Below, in pieces: positions 1 to 8,711 of a DNA stretch of 64,000 nt. Below the pieces are notes generated by a model, which was not told the DNA's origin, ran no database searches, and was given only the letters and a program-made list of their open reading frames with translations. Position 1 is the first letter of the stretch; every line of letters begins with the position of its first letter. The position numbers and the translations under genes are program-made. Source of the DNA: Halobacillus litoralis (lineage in GTDB: Bacteria; Bacillota; Bacilli; Bacillales; Halobacillaceae); the NCBI RefSeq assembly GCF_020524085.2, contig NZ_CP129016.1, forward strand, positions 2,164,001 to 2,228,000, written 5' to 3'.

Positions 1-183
1 GAAACAGCCAACCAATCGGATTTGGACATGTTCACGAGTTATTTCCAAGGAATGATTGAAGAAGGGGTATATCTGCCGCCTTCCCAATTTGAAGGGTTGT
101 TCTTGTCTGTCAAACATACGGATGAGGATATCGAGAAAACCATTCAAGCAGCGGAGAAAGTCTTTTCACAAATTAAATCTTAA
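1..183 (+). CDS. hemL: Glutamate-1-semialdehyde 2,1-aminomutase, C-terminal fragment
   Basis: The left edge cuts this gene; the last 60 codons and the TAA stop are present. The fragment contains [12 protein letters not shown], characteristic of the C-terminal end of HemL, followed by a helix ending in QIKS. HemL is a PLP enzyme converting glutamate-1-semialdehyde to 5-aminolevulinate in haem synthesis. The PLP lysine and active site lie outside the window. Being immediately upstream of spoVID matches B. subtilis gene order (hemAXCDBL then spoVID), which supports the call. Confidence 0.93.
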   Translation, partial: ETANQSDLDMFTSYFQGMIEEGVYLPPSQFEGLFLSVKHTDEDIEKTIQAAEKVFSQIKS

Positions 184-190
184 TGTTATA

Positions 191-217
191 AGCGCATGGG
201 GGTCCTCCATGCGCTTT
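191..217 (+). terminator. Hairpin after hemL
   Basis: AGCGCATGG (191-199) pairs with CCATGCGCT (207-215) around a 7-base loop, followed by a weak T-rich tail (TTCGTT). It probably ends the hem operon transcript. The poor U tract keeps confidence moderate. Confidence 0.6.
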
Positions 218-223
218 CGTTAT

Positions 224-251
224 GTATATTACTCTAACTCTCGCATAAGGT
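224..251 (+). promoter_or_regulatory. Possible sigma-E promoter of spoVID
   Basis: GTATATT (224-230) and CATAAGGT (244-251) are 13 bases apart and resemble the mother-cell sigma-E -35 (KMATATT) and -10 (CATAnAnT). spoVID is sigma-E controlled in B. subtilis, which supports the reading. The -10 is imperfect. Confidence 0.45.
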
Positions 252-296
252 GATAATAGAGAAAAGTGTTTATTACCTTAGGGAGGGGACCGAACT

Positions 297-1286
297 TTGC
301 AAAACAAACAAAATGTATTTTCCTTTTATTTAGATGAATCCATATGGTTCAAGGAAGGACAGGGCGTTCGCGAGTTAATCGGTATATCATTAGAACCTGA
401 AATTACTATTGAAGAGCTTGGAGATGAGGTCCGGTTGAAAGGGACCGTCGATCTTGCGGGTGAATACATTCCGACTGGAAGCCAGGATGCGCAGGATGAA
501 AGTCCTCTTGCATCCTCTGTTCGAACCATGGACGTAGTCGAACCATTAGAAGAAGGCATTCATACATTCAACCACTCATTTCCAGTGGAAATTACGGTAC
601 CTTTAGAAAGGGTATCGAATTTAGAAGATGTGCTCATCGACATTGAAAGTTTTGATTACGAACTTCCCGCCAATCGTCAACTCAGGCTTCATGCCCATGT
701 GAATATCAATGGACTGGAAGAAAGGCAACAAGAAGCATCGAATAAACCGAATTTTGATGAATCAGCGACTGTGGGTCCCGTCAATTTTCAAGAACAGAGT
801 CAAAAAGAATCGCCTGTTCTGCCAGAGCGGGAAGCCCCTATTTTTCGGATTGATGAAAAAGATGAAAGTGAGCATACAGAAGAAGACGATGGACGATGGT
901 TTTATAAGAAATCACAAAGCTTCCCAGAGTTCTTTGGTCATGCTCAGGAAAATACCCAATTAACTCCGGAAGAGCCATCCTATGATAGTGGGGATTGGGG
1001 AGAAGTCAGTATCGAAGAGTCCAGCAGTGAAGAATCAAGCAGCGAAGAGTCTGATCAAGAAAGTGCTCAAGCACCTGGAGGCATGGATGGGATCAAACAA
1101 ATTTTCAAACACTTGTTCCCGAACAGAGAAGACACGTACACACAGATGAAAATGTATATTGCCCAGGAAGAAGAAACGTTATCTTCGATTGCGGAAAAGT
1201 ATGACGTATCGGTAAAACAATTAGAACGAGTTAATGATTATAAAGACGACGTTTCTCCTGGGCAGATTGTGTATATTCCGAACTAA
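297..1286 (+). CDS. spoVID: Spore coat morphogenetic protein SpoVID
   Basis: SpoVID works in the mother cell, where it helps the spore coat encase the forespore and partners with SafA. The start is TTG at 297 behind a strong GGGAGGGG at 281-288. The N-terminal region (about residues 5-150) has the SpoVID-type fold beginning FYLDESIWF. A long acidic, serine/glutamate-rich linker follows (about 150-280), with a repeated SSSEES block. A C-terminal LysM (about 286-329) ends in DDVSPGQIVYIPN. At 329 residues it is much shorter than the B. subtilis protein (about 575), mostly in the linker. In B. subtilis ysxE follows spoVID; here that relative lies 35 kb away after safA. The gene ends tail-to-tail with the small minus-strand gene at 1283-1471. 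Confidence 0.9.
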   Translation: MQNKQNVFSFYLDESIWFKEGQGVRELIGISLEPEITIEELGDEVRLKGTVDLAGEYIPTGSQDAQDESPLASSVRTMDVVEPLEEGIHTFNHSFPVEITVPLERVSNLEDVLIDIESFDYELPANRQLRLHAHVNINGLEERQQEASNKPNFDESATVGPVNFQEQSQKESPVLPEREAPIFRIDEKDESEHTEEDDGRWFYKKSQSFPEFFGHAQENTQLTPEEPSYDSGDWGEVSIEESSSEESSSEESDQESAQAPGGMDGIKQIFKHLFPNREDTYTQMKMYIAQEEETLSSIAEKYDVSVKQLERVNDYKDDVSPGQIVYIPN

Positions 1287-1471
1287 ATCCATTTATATTT
1301 GAAAGCGAGATACAAACCGAGGACCAATCCGAGAAGGAAGATGTCGAAAGTAGTCGGGAAGATGATGGTTCGCAGGGCTTGGAAAATCACGATGGGCAGC
1401 AAAGATTTTTCAATGACAAACAGCCACGTTCTGCACCATGGAGGCAGACGATAACGATACAAACGACTCAT
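1283..1471 (-). CDS. Small hydrophobic membrane protein, unknown
   Basis: A 62-residue reading frame begins at an ATG (1471 on the minus strand) preceded by AAGAGGTG at good spacing. It has a basic N-terminus (MSRLYRYRLPPW) and two likely membrane stretches: one around ALRTIIF, the other LGLVLGLYLAF, ending in KYKWI. The good ribosome site and plausible membrane topology favour a real gene over an antisense shadow. Its stop codon overlaps the spoVID stop, so the two genes converge with no terminator between them. I do not recognise the family and assign no function. Confidence 0.6.
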   Translation of the reverse strand: MSRLYRYRLPPWCRTWLFVIEKSLLPIVIFQALRTIIFPTTFDIFLLGLVLGLYLAFKYKWI

Positions 1472-1497
1472 AAAGAGCACCTCTTTTCATTGGAGGA

Positions 1498-1540
1498 TAA
1501 AGGCTCCTGGGCAATCGGCTCAGGGGTTTTCGCCTTTTTC
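1498..1540 (+). terminator. Hairpin upstream of the valS leader
   Basis: AAAGGC (1498-1503) pairs with GCCTTT (1532-1537), and inside it CCTGGGC pairs with GCTCAGG; the 3' arm runs into TTTTTC. It lies beyond the small minus-strand gene, so it would stop spoVID transcription after it has run antisense through that gene. Confidence 0.45.
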
Positions 1541-1550
1541 TTTGACGTAG

Positions 1551-1580
1551 TTGACTAAATGCCTCTTTTTTATATACAAT
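1551..1580 (+). promoter_or_regulatory. Sigma-A promoter of the valS leader
   Basis: TTGACT (1551-1556) and TACAAT (1575-1580) are 18 bases apart, directly upstream of the T-box leader. A second possible -35, TTGACG at 1542, is too far from the -10. Confidence 0.65.
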
Positions 1581-1589
1581 ATGTAGTAT

Positions 1590-1848
1590 AGTCTTTATAC
1601 GTGAAATGCTTAGATAGGGAAGAGTACATGAACAATTCCTTCAGAGAGGAAAACGATTGGTGAGAGTTTTCCAGGAACCCTGTTAATGGAAGGTCGCCCT
1701 TGATGCAGCTTCTTTGAACAATGAGTAGGAGAAGCCGGTTAGAAGCCGTTATTTTTATTTGAGTGTACAGGAATGACTTCCTGTAAATTAAAGGTGGTAC
1801 CACGGAAATGAACCCTTTCGTCCTTTTTTAGGATGAAAGGGTTTTTTA
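1590..1848 (+). promoter_or_regulatory. T-box leader of valS (tRNA-Val sensing)
   Basis: The conserved T-box element is AGGTGGTACCACGG around 1792-1805. Its TGGT (1795-1798) would pair with the ACCA 3' end of uncharged tRNA-Val (A73). AACCCTTTCGTCC (1811-1823) pairs with GGATGAAAGGGTT (1831-1843) before a T run, forming the competing terminator. AGTA at 1623-1626 and GAA at 1689-1691 fit the loop-E sides of stem I. GTC at 1693-1695 is the best candidate specifier, a valine codon. A hairpin ACAGGAA/TTCCTGT near 1767-1784 fits stem III. Uncharged tRNA-Val should allow read-through into valS. Confidence 0.9.
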
Positions 1849-1881
1849 TTTTTATAAAGAGAATAAAAGGAGGAAGATCAC

Positions 1882-4525
1882 ATGGATCAACAAGATCTTT
1901 CAATGCCTACAAAGTATGATCCGGCCGCTGTTGAAAAGGACCGGTATCAGTACTGGGTAGATGGTAAATTTTTTGAAGCTACAGGAGATAAAAACAAGGA
2001 ACCTTATACAATCGTCATTCCACCGCCGAACGTAACAGGGAAGCTGCACCTCGGTCATGCGTGGGACACGACATTACAGGATATCCTGACACGTGTGAAG
2101 CGGATGCAGGGCTATGATGTACTATGGCTGCCAGGTATGGACCATGCGGGGATTGCTACACAAGCAAAAGTGGACGCGAAACTTCGTGAAGAAGGTATCT
2201 CCCGGCATGACCTCGGCCGTGAAAAGTTTCTCGAAAAATCGTGGGAGTGGAAGCATGAGTATGCGAAATTCATTCGTGCCCAGTGGGAAAAACTAGGGCT
2301 TGGACTGGACTATTCTCGTGAACGTTTCACTCTTGATGAGGGTCTTTCTGAGGCTGTCAAAGAAGTTTTTGTAACACTTTACGAGAAAGGCCTGATCTAC
2401 CGCGGAGAATATATTATCAACTGGGACCCTGCCACCCAAACAGCTTTGTCTGATATCGAAGTGGAGTATAAAGATGTGCAAGGTGCATTTTACCATATGC
2501 GCTACCCATTGAAAGATGAAGAAGGTACGATTGAGATTGCGACCACACGTCCGGAGACGATGCTTGGGGATACAGCCATTGCGGTACATCCGGAAGATGA
2601 GCGTTACAAGCACCTGATCGGTAAAAAAGCGGTCCTGCCGATTGTTGGCCGGGAAATTGAAATTGTTGCTGATGATTATGTAGATATGGAATTTGGATCC
2701 GGGGCTGTTAAGATTACTCCAGCGCACGACCCTAACGACTTCGAAATCGGTAACCGTCACAACCTGGAACGAATTCTTGTCATGAATGAAGACGGAACGA
2801 TGAATGAAAATGCCGGCAAGTATAAGGGTATGGATCGATTCGAATGTCGTAAACAAATCGTTAAGGACCTTCAGGATCATGGTGTTCTTTTTGAAATTGA
2901 AGAACACATGCACTCGGTTGGTCATTCTGAGCGAAGCGGAGCGGTTGTTGAACCTTATCTTTCCACGCAGTGGTTCGTTGACATGAAGCCACTTGCTGAT
3001 GCGTCGATCGACTTGCAAAAAGGGAGACGATCAAGTACAGTTTGTTCCTGATCGATTTGAAAAGCCATATCTACACTGGATGGAGAATACAAGAGACTGG
3101 TGTATTTCCAGACAATTATGGTGGGGTCACCGTATACCAGCCTGGTACCATAAAGAAACAGGCGAAGTATATGTTGGCAAAGAAGAACCGAAAGATCCAG
3201 AAAACTGGAAGCAGGAGGAAGATGTGCTTGATACGTGGTTCTCGTCCGCGCTTTGGCCTTTCTCGACGATGGGGTGGCCGGATGAAAACAGTGAAGATTA
3301 TAAACGTTACTTCCCAACTAACGTACTCGTAACAGGGTATGACATCATTGGATTCTGGGTAAGCCGCATGATCTTCCAATCCCTTGAGTTCACAAATGAG
3401 CGTCCATTCAATGATGTTCTTATTCATGGTCTTGTTCGTGATGCTGAAGGTCGTAAGATGAGTAAATCGCTTGGGAATGGTGTCGATCCAATGGATGTCA
3501 TCGATAAATATGGAGCCGATTCTCTTCGTTATTTCTTATCTACAGGATCATCTCCTGGTCAAGACCTGCGCTTCCATTGGGAGAAGGTAGAGTCTACGTG
3601 GAACTTCGCCAACAAGATTTGGAACGCTTCCCGTTTTGCCTTGATGAACATGGGCGATTTAAAATATGAAGACATTGATATCACTGGTGAAAAATCAGTA
3701 GCCGATCAATGGATCCTGACTCGTCTTAACCAGACGATTGAGCAAGTGACGATAAACATCGATAAATATGAATTCGGTGAAGCCGGCCGTCACCTTTACA
3801 ACTTCATTTGGGATGACTTCTGTGATTGGTATATCGAAATGGCGAAGCTGCCATTGTATGGAGAAGACGAAGCGCGTATCCATACGACCCGTTCTATTCT
3901 CGCGTACACGCTCGATCAGACGATGCGTATGCTTCATCCATTCATGCCATTCATTACTGAAGAAATCTGGCAGCACCTTCCTCATGATGGAGAGTCCATC
4001 ACACAGGCTTCATGGCCGGTGGTAAGAGAAGATTTCCATAATGAAGAAGCGGTGGAAGAAATGAATCGTCTGGTATCCATCATCCGTTCTGTTCGTAATA
4101 TCCGTTCAGAAGTGGATACACCAATGTCTAAGGAAATCCAGTTGATGATTCAGGCGAAAGATGACGCCATTGTAAAAGAGCTTGAGAAGAACCGTGACTA
4201 TTTAGAAAGGTTCTGTAACCCTAGTGAATTGACGATTGCCACAGACTTGCAGGCCCCTGACAAAGCGATGTCAGCCGTCATTACTGGAGCCGAATTGTAC
4301 CTTCCATTAGCGGGCTTGATCAACATCGAAGATGAAATCAAGCGCCTTGAGAACGAATGGAAGAAATGGGATCAGGAAGTCACGCGTGTTCAAAAGAAAC
4401 TTTCCAATGAAGGTTTCGTAAGTAAAGCCCCGGAACATGTCGTTGAAGAAGAACGCAAAAAAGAAACAGATTATCTTGATAAGCGTGCTAAAGTAGAAGC
4501 ACGAATCAAAGAGTTAAAAGCATAA
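1882..4525 (+). CDS. valS: Valyl-tRNA synthetase (frameshifted as sequenced)
   Basis: Class I synthetase charging tRNA-Val. The HIGH motif appears as HLGH (residues 56-59) and the KMSKS motif is at 3455-3469 (about residue 525). The C-terminus is a coiled coil ending ARIKELKA. The start is ATG 1882 after AAAGGAGGAAGA. The frame breaks near 3017-3025: the first part ends in a false tail and stops at 3051, while family sequence resumes one base later as [12 protein letters not shown]. Deleting one base from the AAAAAGGG run restores a single frame of 880 residues, the family's usual length. An essential enzyme cannot be lost, so an extra base from sequencing error is the likeliest explanation. 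The T-box leader controls it; a terminator separates it from folC. Confidence 0.93.
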
Positions 4526-4532
4526 AGAAGAC

Positions 4533-4564
4533 GGAGGGTATTCTACGGAGTACTCTCCTTTTTT
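4533..4564 (+). terminator. Rho-independent terminator after valS
   Basis: GGAGGGTA (4533-4540) pairs with TACTCTCC (4551-4558), allowing one G-U pair, followed by six T. Confidence 0.75.
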
Positions 4565-4581
4565 GAAAAGAGGGAATAGAA

Positions 4582-5880
4582 ATGGAGTATGAAGAAGCAA
4601 TTGCTTGGATTCACTCTAGAGAGAAATTCAAAGTGAAGCCAGGGTTGAAGCGGATGGAATGGATGATGGAGAGGCTTGGTCATCCAGAGAAAAAATTCAG
4701 ATCGGTCCATATTGCAGGAACGAACGGGAAAGGGTCCACGCTTTCTTTCCTGCGTCATATTCTTCAACAGCAGGGAATGTCTGTGGGAACCTTCACTTCT
4801 CCCTATATAGAGAGGTTCAATGAGCGGATTAGTGTTGATGGACAAGCCATTCAAGATGAAGTTTTAGCTGAGTTAGTGATTAGAATTAGACCGCTATCGG
4901 AAGAATTGAGACAAACGCCATTAGGAGAACCGACCGAGTTTGAAATTATAACAGCGATGGCCGTGCTTTACTTTTCCGAGGCTGCACTTGATATTGTATT
5001 AATGGAGACCGGTTTAGGAGGAAGGTTTGATTCTACCAACATCCTAACCCCTGTTCTATCTGTTATCACCAATATCGGACATGATCATATGAATGTTCTA
5101 GGTTCTACCATAGCAGAAATTGCAGAAGAGAAAGCAGGAATCATCAAACCTGAAATTCCTGTAGTTACGGGCGTCAAGCAGCAGGAAGCTATAAAAGTAA
5201 TCACCAAAAAAGCGCAGTCATGTCATTCTAAGGTGTTCAAACTTTACCATGATTTTGATGTCACTCATCAATCCAGTAGTCATGAAGGTGAGAGTTTCGT
5301 CTTTTCAAATGAATCGTTCCATTCTGAAACCTATGTCAGTCAAATGAAAGGTCCTCATCAGGTGGAAAATGCGTCGTTGGCCATTCAGTCTGCAGAAGTT
5401 TTAAGATCCCTTGGAATTCAAATGGATCGCAGTCGTTATGAAAAAGGAATTGCATCCACACGTTGGCCTGCAAGGTTTGAGAAAGTGAAAGACGCTCCTT
5501 TGACGATTATAGATGGTGCCCATAATGAAGAAGGCACGAGCGCTCTTGTAGAAACAGTGAAACGTCATTACTCTGGTAAAAAGATTATCCTCGTCTATTC
5601 AGCATTAGAAGATAAGCCTGTTAAAAAAATGTTGAAACAATTGGAGAGTGTTGTCGATACAGCATATATGACAACTTTTGATTTTCCGAGAGCCTTGAAA
5701 GGTCATGAGCTTGCTGATTACTCGGGGATTACGAAAACCATCGCTATAGAAGATTATAAGCAAGCGATTCGTAAAGCCTCTTCCAATGTTGGAGAAGGTG
5801 ACGTCCTGCTCATTACGGGATCGCTGTATTTCATCTCTCAGGTAAGGGAATATTTTGAAATTAAAGAAAATTTAAGGTAG
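4582..5880 (+). CDS. folC: Folylpolyglutamate / dihydrofolate synthase
   Basis: FolC adds glutamates to folates and, in many bacteria, makes dihydrofolate from dihydropteroate. It is a Mur-ligase-fold ATPase. The P-loop AGTNGKGST is at residues 45-53, the second ATP/Mg element LMETGLGGRFD is near 138-150, and the Mur-ligase C-terminal domain begins near residue 300 with DGAHNEEGT. At 432 residues it has full family length. It follows valS as in B. subtilis. The next gene in B. subtilis is comC; here the diguanylate cyclase and pilus cluster follow. Confidence 0.95.
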   Translation: MEYEEAIAWIHSREKFKVKPGLKRMEWMMERLGHPEKKFRSVHIAGTNGKGSTLSFLRHILQQQGMSVGTFTSPYIERFNERISVDGQAIQDEVLAELVIRIRPLSEELRQTPLGEPTEFEIITAMAVLYFSEAALDIVLMETGLGGRFDSTNILTPVLSVITNIGHDHMNVLGSTIAEIAEEKAGIIKPEIPVVTGVKQQEAIKVITKKAQSCHSKVFKLYHDFDVTHQSSSHEGESFVFSNESFHSETYVSQMKGPHQVENASLAIQSAEVLRSLGIQMDRSRYEKGIASTRWPARFEKVKDAPLTIIDGAHNEEGTSALVETVKRHYSGKKIILVYSALEDKPVKKMLKQLESVVDTAYMTTFDFPRALKGHELADYSGITKTIAIEDYKQAIRKASSNVGEGDVLLITGSLYFISQVREYFEIKENLR

Positions 5881-5905
5881 GATAGTAATGATCTGAATAT
5901 TCTTA

Positions 5906-5914
5906 TGATAAAAT
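5906..5914 (+). promoter_or_regulatory. Possible extended -10 before the diguanylate cyclase
   Basis: TGATAAAAT carries TGn directly before TAAAAT (5909-5914). No convincing -35 lies 16-18 bases upstream, so this is only a candidate. Confidence 0.3.
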
Positions 5915-5954
5915 GGTCATGTTCTAGTATAGGTCTTTAGGTTGGGGTGGTAGG

Positions 5955-7688
5955 ATGACAAAGCAAAAGAAATATGCCGTTTGGTTTGTGTGGGCATCGA
6001 TTTGGCCTGCTAGTTTAGTTTACTTGTATTTATGGTTATCCCCTGTCTTTGAAGGAAACAGGATAGAGATTGCTGCATTTATTATCCTTGCTTCGATCGT
6101 AGCATTATTTCCTCTACAAATTGGAGACCACCCTGTATTTTTTACGCATGGAATTGCCTTTGCCGTTTTTCTATATTATGGACTTTTCATAGAAATCATC
6201 GTTTCTCAAGTGGCCATTTTAGCATTGATGGCAAAAATGAGGCTTGGCAGAACAAACCTTCACCGGTTACCGATCAATTTGTTTATGTTTTTACTGATTT
6301 CAGTGGTGTCCGCAGGCATCTATTACGCACTTGGAGGCACACACGGCCCCTCAGCTGTGAATGATACAGGAGATGCCCTTCCAATCGTGAGTTATGCACT
6401 TTCGCAGATTGTCCTCAACCAATTTTCCATAAAATTTGTAGCCAAAGTACTTTACCATAAAGAGATTAAGTGGCTCGATAAAGGGTTTGTCTGGGAATTG
6501 CTAACAGCAAGCCTTGTCCTGCCCATCGGCTTTGTCCTTTATATGGTTTATTCAGAATTCGGAATGAGTGCGATCTTCTTTGTCGGCATTCCTTTTATCT
6601 TTATTTCAGGGATGTTAATGCTTTATCATAACAGCAATCAAGTGAATACATATTTAAAAAAGACAAGTATCATAGGCCATGAACTGACAGGAAAACTCGG
6701 AGTGAAAGAAGTGCTTGATATTTTCGTCGATCGCTTGAGCGAACTCCTTCCCGTGGATTATATCTATGTGTATGACGTTAGTAAAAACAAGCGGATGGAG
6801 CTGATCCGTTTCTTTGATCGATCAGGTGAAATCGATTTTCCACACATTCAACTTTCCAAGGGGCAAAGCATCAGCGGCAATACATGGCAGGAAGGAAAGA
6901 GTGTCTTTTATAGAAAGAAAACAGAATGGTCCCACTTGGAAAATCAATATACCCCTGACCGTGCTGAAACAGTCTTGTCTGTCCCTGTGGAGAGAAATGG
7001 AGAAATTGTTGGAGTCATTACCATCTACTCCAACAAAAAGCGAGCTTTCTTACAGTTTCAGTTTATGATTTTAAATATCCTGGGAAACTATTTAGGTGTG
7101 GCGATAGATAATGCCAGGCACTATGAGAAAACAAAAGCAGAAAGTGAGCATTGTGCTCTTACTGGCTTATACAATTATCGGTATTTTGAGGACCACATCG
7201 TGAATATCTTTGAAATATATCAAGGTCAAGAGAAAGTGGAACCTATTTCCCTCGTATTATTAGATATTGATCATTTTAAACGTGTGAATGACACTTATGG
7301 ACATGAAAGTGGCAATACAGTCCTTGCTGCATTGGCGGAAAGACTTCAAGAAGTAGTTGCAGGGCGAGGGACACTTGCAAGGTATGGTGGAGAAGAATTT
7401 GTGCTCCTTTTGCCAGGGCATTCTCAAAGTGAGGCATTAGAAGTGGCTCGTTCCATTCGCAAGAAGATCATACAAAAACCTTTTAGTTCGAACCTGCACA
7501 TTCATGAAACGCAAGGACCCGTCTCTATCTCAGTCACGGCAAGCATTGGTGTAGCTACGTCCCCGGATCATTGTGAAGGACCTTTTGATCTTATCCGTCA
7601 AGCGGATCGAGCGATGTACATTGGCGCAAAACAGAGAGGTAGAAATCGTGTGGCAAGTTACGAAGAACTAATTCAAACTGTTCAATGA
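5955..7688 (+). CDS. Membrane-bound GAF-GGDEF diguanylate cyclase
   Basis: Predicted to make cyclic di-GMP from two GTP. Residues about 10-225 form several hydrophobic membrane segments, about 245-390 resemble a GAF sensor, and about 400-570 form a GGDEF domain. The active-site motif GGEEF is at 478-482, and the metal-binding aspartate lies in LLDIDHFKRVND. The inhibitory RxxD site upstream of GGEEF is absent: ARY is preceded by AGRGTL. The usual DxLTGLxN entry motif reads HCALTGLYN. So it should be catalytically active but lack classical product inhibition. The start ATG is at 5955 after GGGGTGG. It lies just upstream of a pilus operon whose PilB has a c-di-GMP-type domain. A strong terminator follows, so it is a separate transcript. 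The B. subtilis relative DgcP is similar in size but not clearly an ortholog. Confidence 0.88.
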   Translation: MTKQKKYAVWFVWASIWPASLVYLYLWLSPVFEGNRIEIAAFIILASIVALFPLQIGDHPVFFTHGIAFAVFLYYGLFIEIIVSQVAILALMAKMRLGRTNLHRLPINLFMFLLISVVSAGIYYALGGTHGPSAVNDTGDALPIVSYALSQIVLNQFSIKFVAKVLYHKEIKWLDKGFVWELLTASLVLPIGFVLYMVYSEFGMSAIFFVGIPFIFISGMLMLYHNSNQVNTYLKKTSIIGHELTGKLGVKEVLDIFVDRLSELLPVDYIYVYDVSKNKRMELIRFFDRSGEIDFPHIQLSKGQSISGNTWQEGKSVFYRKKTEWSHLENQYTPDRAETVLSVPVERNGEIVGVITIYSNKKRAFLQFQFMILNILGNYLGVAIDNARHYEKTKAESEHCALTGLYNYRYFEDHIVNIFEIYQGQEKVEPISLVLLDIDHFKRVNDTYGHESGNTVLAALAERLQEVVAGRGTLARYGGEEFVLLLPGHSQSEALEVARSIRKKIIQKPFSSNLHIHETQGPVSISVTASIGVATSPDHCEGPFDLIRQADRAMYIGAKQRGRNRVASYEELIQTVQ

Positions 7689-7708
7689 AAAGAATTGAAC
7701 AGTTTTTT
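7676..7708 (+). terminator. Terminator overlapping the cyclase stop codon
   Basis: AACTGTTCAA (7676-7685) and TTGAACAGTT (7695-7704) form a perfect 10-bp stem followed by T, overlapping the TGA of the diguanylate cyclase gene. It separates the cyclase from the pilus operon. Confidence 0.88.
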
Positions 7709-7740
7709 GTTTGGTCAATGGGAAATTTGTCGAATGTCAC

Positions 7741-7769
7741 AGGACAAAGTCCTATATTTACGATATAAT
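7741..7769 (+). promoter_or_regulatory. Sigma-A promoter of the pilus operon
   Basis: AGGACA (7741-7746) and TATAAT (7764-7769) are 17 bases apart, 35 bases before the first prepilin gene. The -35 matches four of six positions. It follows the cyclase terminator, which suggests an independent operon start. Confidence 0.6.
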
Positions 7770-7803
7770 TTTGATATTAAGTGCAAATTGGGGGAGAAGC
7801 AGG

Positions 7804-8214
7804 ATGCCTTACCTTAGGGAGGAGAAAGCATTCTCACTTGTAGAAGTGATTGTTGCCATGGCTTTGCTTCTTGTCGTATTCATTGTTTCGACGCAAATCG
7901 TCATGAATACGCTGACACAATCGAATACGATTAATGAGGACTTTACAACTATGGAAATTGCTGATGGTGTGCTGAAAGCCTATCAATCTAAATCTCTTGA
8001 AGATTTGGACGATATAAAAGGCGAAGGGGAAATACTTGTGAACATCCCTGACCTGCTGGAATTGCCATCCGCCACAAGTGTCGAACAATATGAAGGTCGT
8101 GTGCTGGTGACAGACCCTGATGAGACTAGTTTGGAGAACTACTTAACGAAAATTGTTGTTACGGTCTCGTTAAACAATAAAGACACTCAACTAGAAGGGT
8201 ATGTTGAGCGATGA
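7804..8214 (+). CDS. Prepilin-like protein, minor pilin of PilV/PulI type
   Basis: A 136-residue protein whose N-terminus carries a class III prepilin signal: charged leader MPYLREEK, then A|FSLVEVIVAMALLLVVFIV, with alanine instead of the usual glycine before the cleavage site and glutamate at position +5. The rest is a small, mostly acidic globular domain of a minor pilin. I chose ATG 7804 because GGGGGAGA lies just upstream; the frame stays open further 5' but the extra residues are not prepilin-like. It starts the operon and overlaps the next prepilin gene by four bases, so the two are probably translationally coupled. The exact minor-pilin class cannot be fixed from sequence alone. Confidence 0.82.
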   Translation: MPYLREEKAFSLVEVIVAMALLLVVFIVSTQIVMNTLTQSNTINEDFTTMEIADGVLKAYQSKSLEDLDDIKGEGEILVNIPDLLELPSATSVEQYEGRVLVTDPDETSLENYLTKIVVTVSLNNKDTQLEGYVER

Positions 8215-8711
8215 ACATCAAAAGTGAAAAAGGGATGACCTTAGTAGAGCTTCTAGCGGTTGTCAGTCTCTCGATGATTGTTATGGTGGCCGCTTATCAT
8301 GCGTTTTACTTTGTCACAGGTGCCGTTGAAACGTCCTCGACAAAGACTGAAATTAGGAAAGAAGCGAACATCCTCATCTTAGCTTTAGAAGAAAACTTGA
8401 TCAATGTGGATTCAATTGAAGTCCAGAACGATCATACAACTACCTTCCAAGCATTCACTGCAACTTCGACTCGTTTAGATGACATGGATGAAGAATCAAC
8501 TTTTACTTACATAGATGAAACAACCGATGTCTCCATTCAGAATGGTCATTTACTTATAGGCGGCATTCAGCAAAATGCTGAAGGCATGGACTTATCTAAT
8601 ACATTATTCGAGTTGGATGGTAATAAGTTGACCGTCCATTTAGAAATATTTAAAAAAGATACAGATGAAACCTACAGCCTTGTAAAAATCTTTCGCTTGG
8701 GGACTGAGTGA
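8211..8711 (+). CDS. Prepilin-like protein, minor pilin of PulJ/ComGF type
   Basis: This 166-residue protein has a prepilin signal: leader MNIKSEKG, cleavage before MTLVELLAVV, glutamate at +5 and a hydrophobic helix to about residue 35. The following globular region, with EIRKEANILILALEENL, resembles PulJ/ComGF-like minor pilins. It overlaps its neighbours on both sides by four bases, typical of coupled translation. It probably forms part of the pilus tip or initiation complex with the preceding and following proteins. Confidence 0.82.
   Translation: MNIKSEKGMTLVELLAVVSLSMIVMVAAYHAFYFVTGAVETSSTKTEIRKEANILILALEENLINVDSIEVQNDHTTTFQAFTATSTRLDDMDEESTFTYIDETTDVSIQNGHLLIGGIQQNAEGMDLSNTLFELDGNKLTVHLEIFKKDTDETYSLVKIFRLGTE

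Noticed and set aside
2293..3018. 241-codon open frame on the minus strand inside valS
   Set aside because: Fully antisense to conserved synthetase codons, no ribosome site, no recognisable protein features.
3010..3060. Programmed frameshift in valS
   Set aside because: No shift-promoting structure or known programmed frameshift in ValS; four other genes show the same type of homopolymer insertion, so error is simpler.
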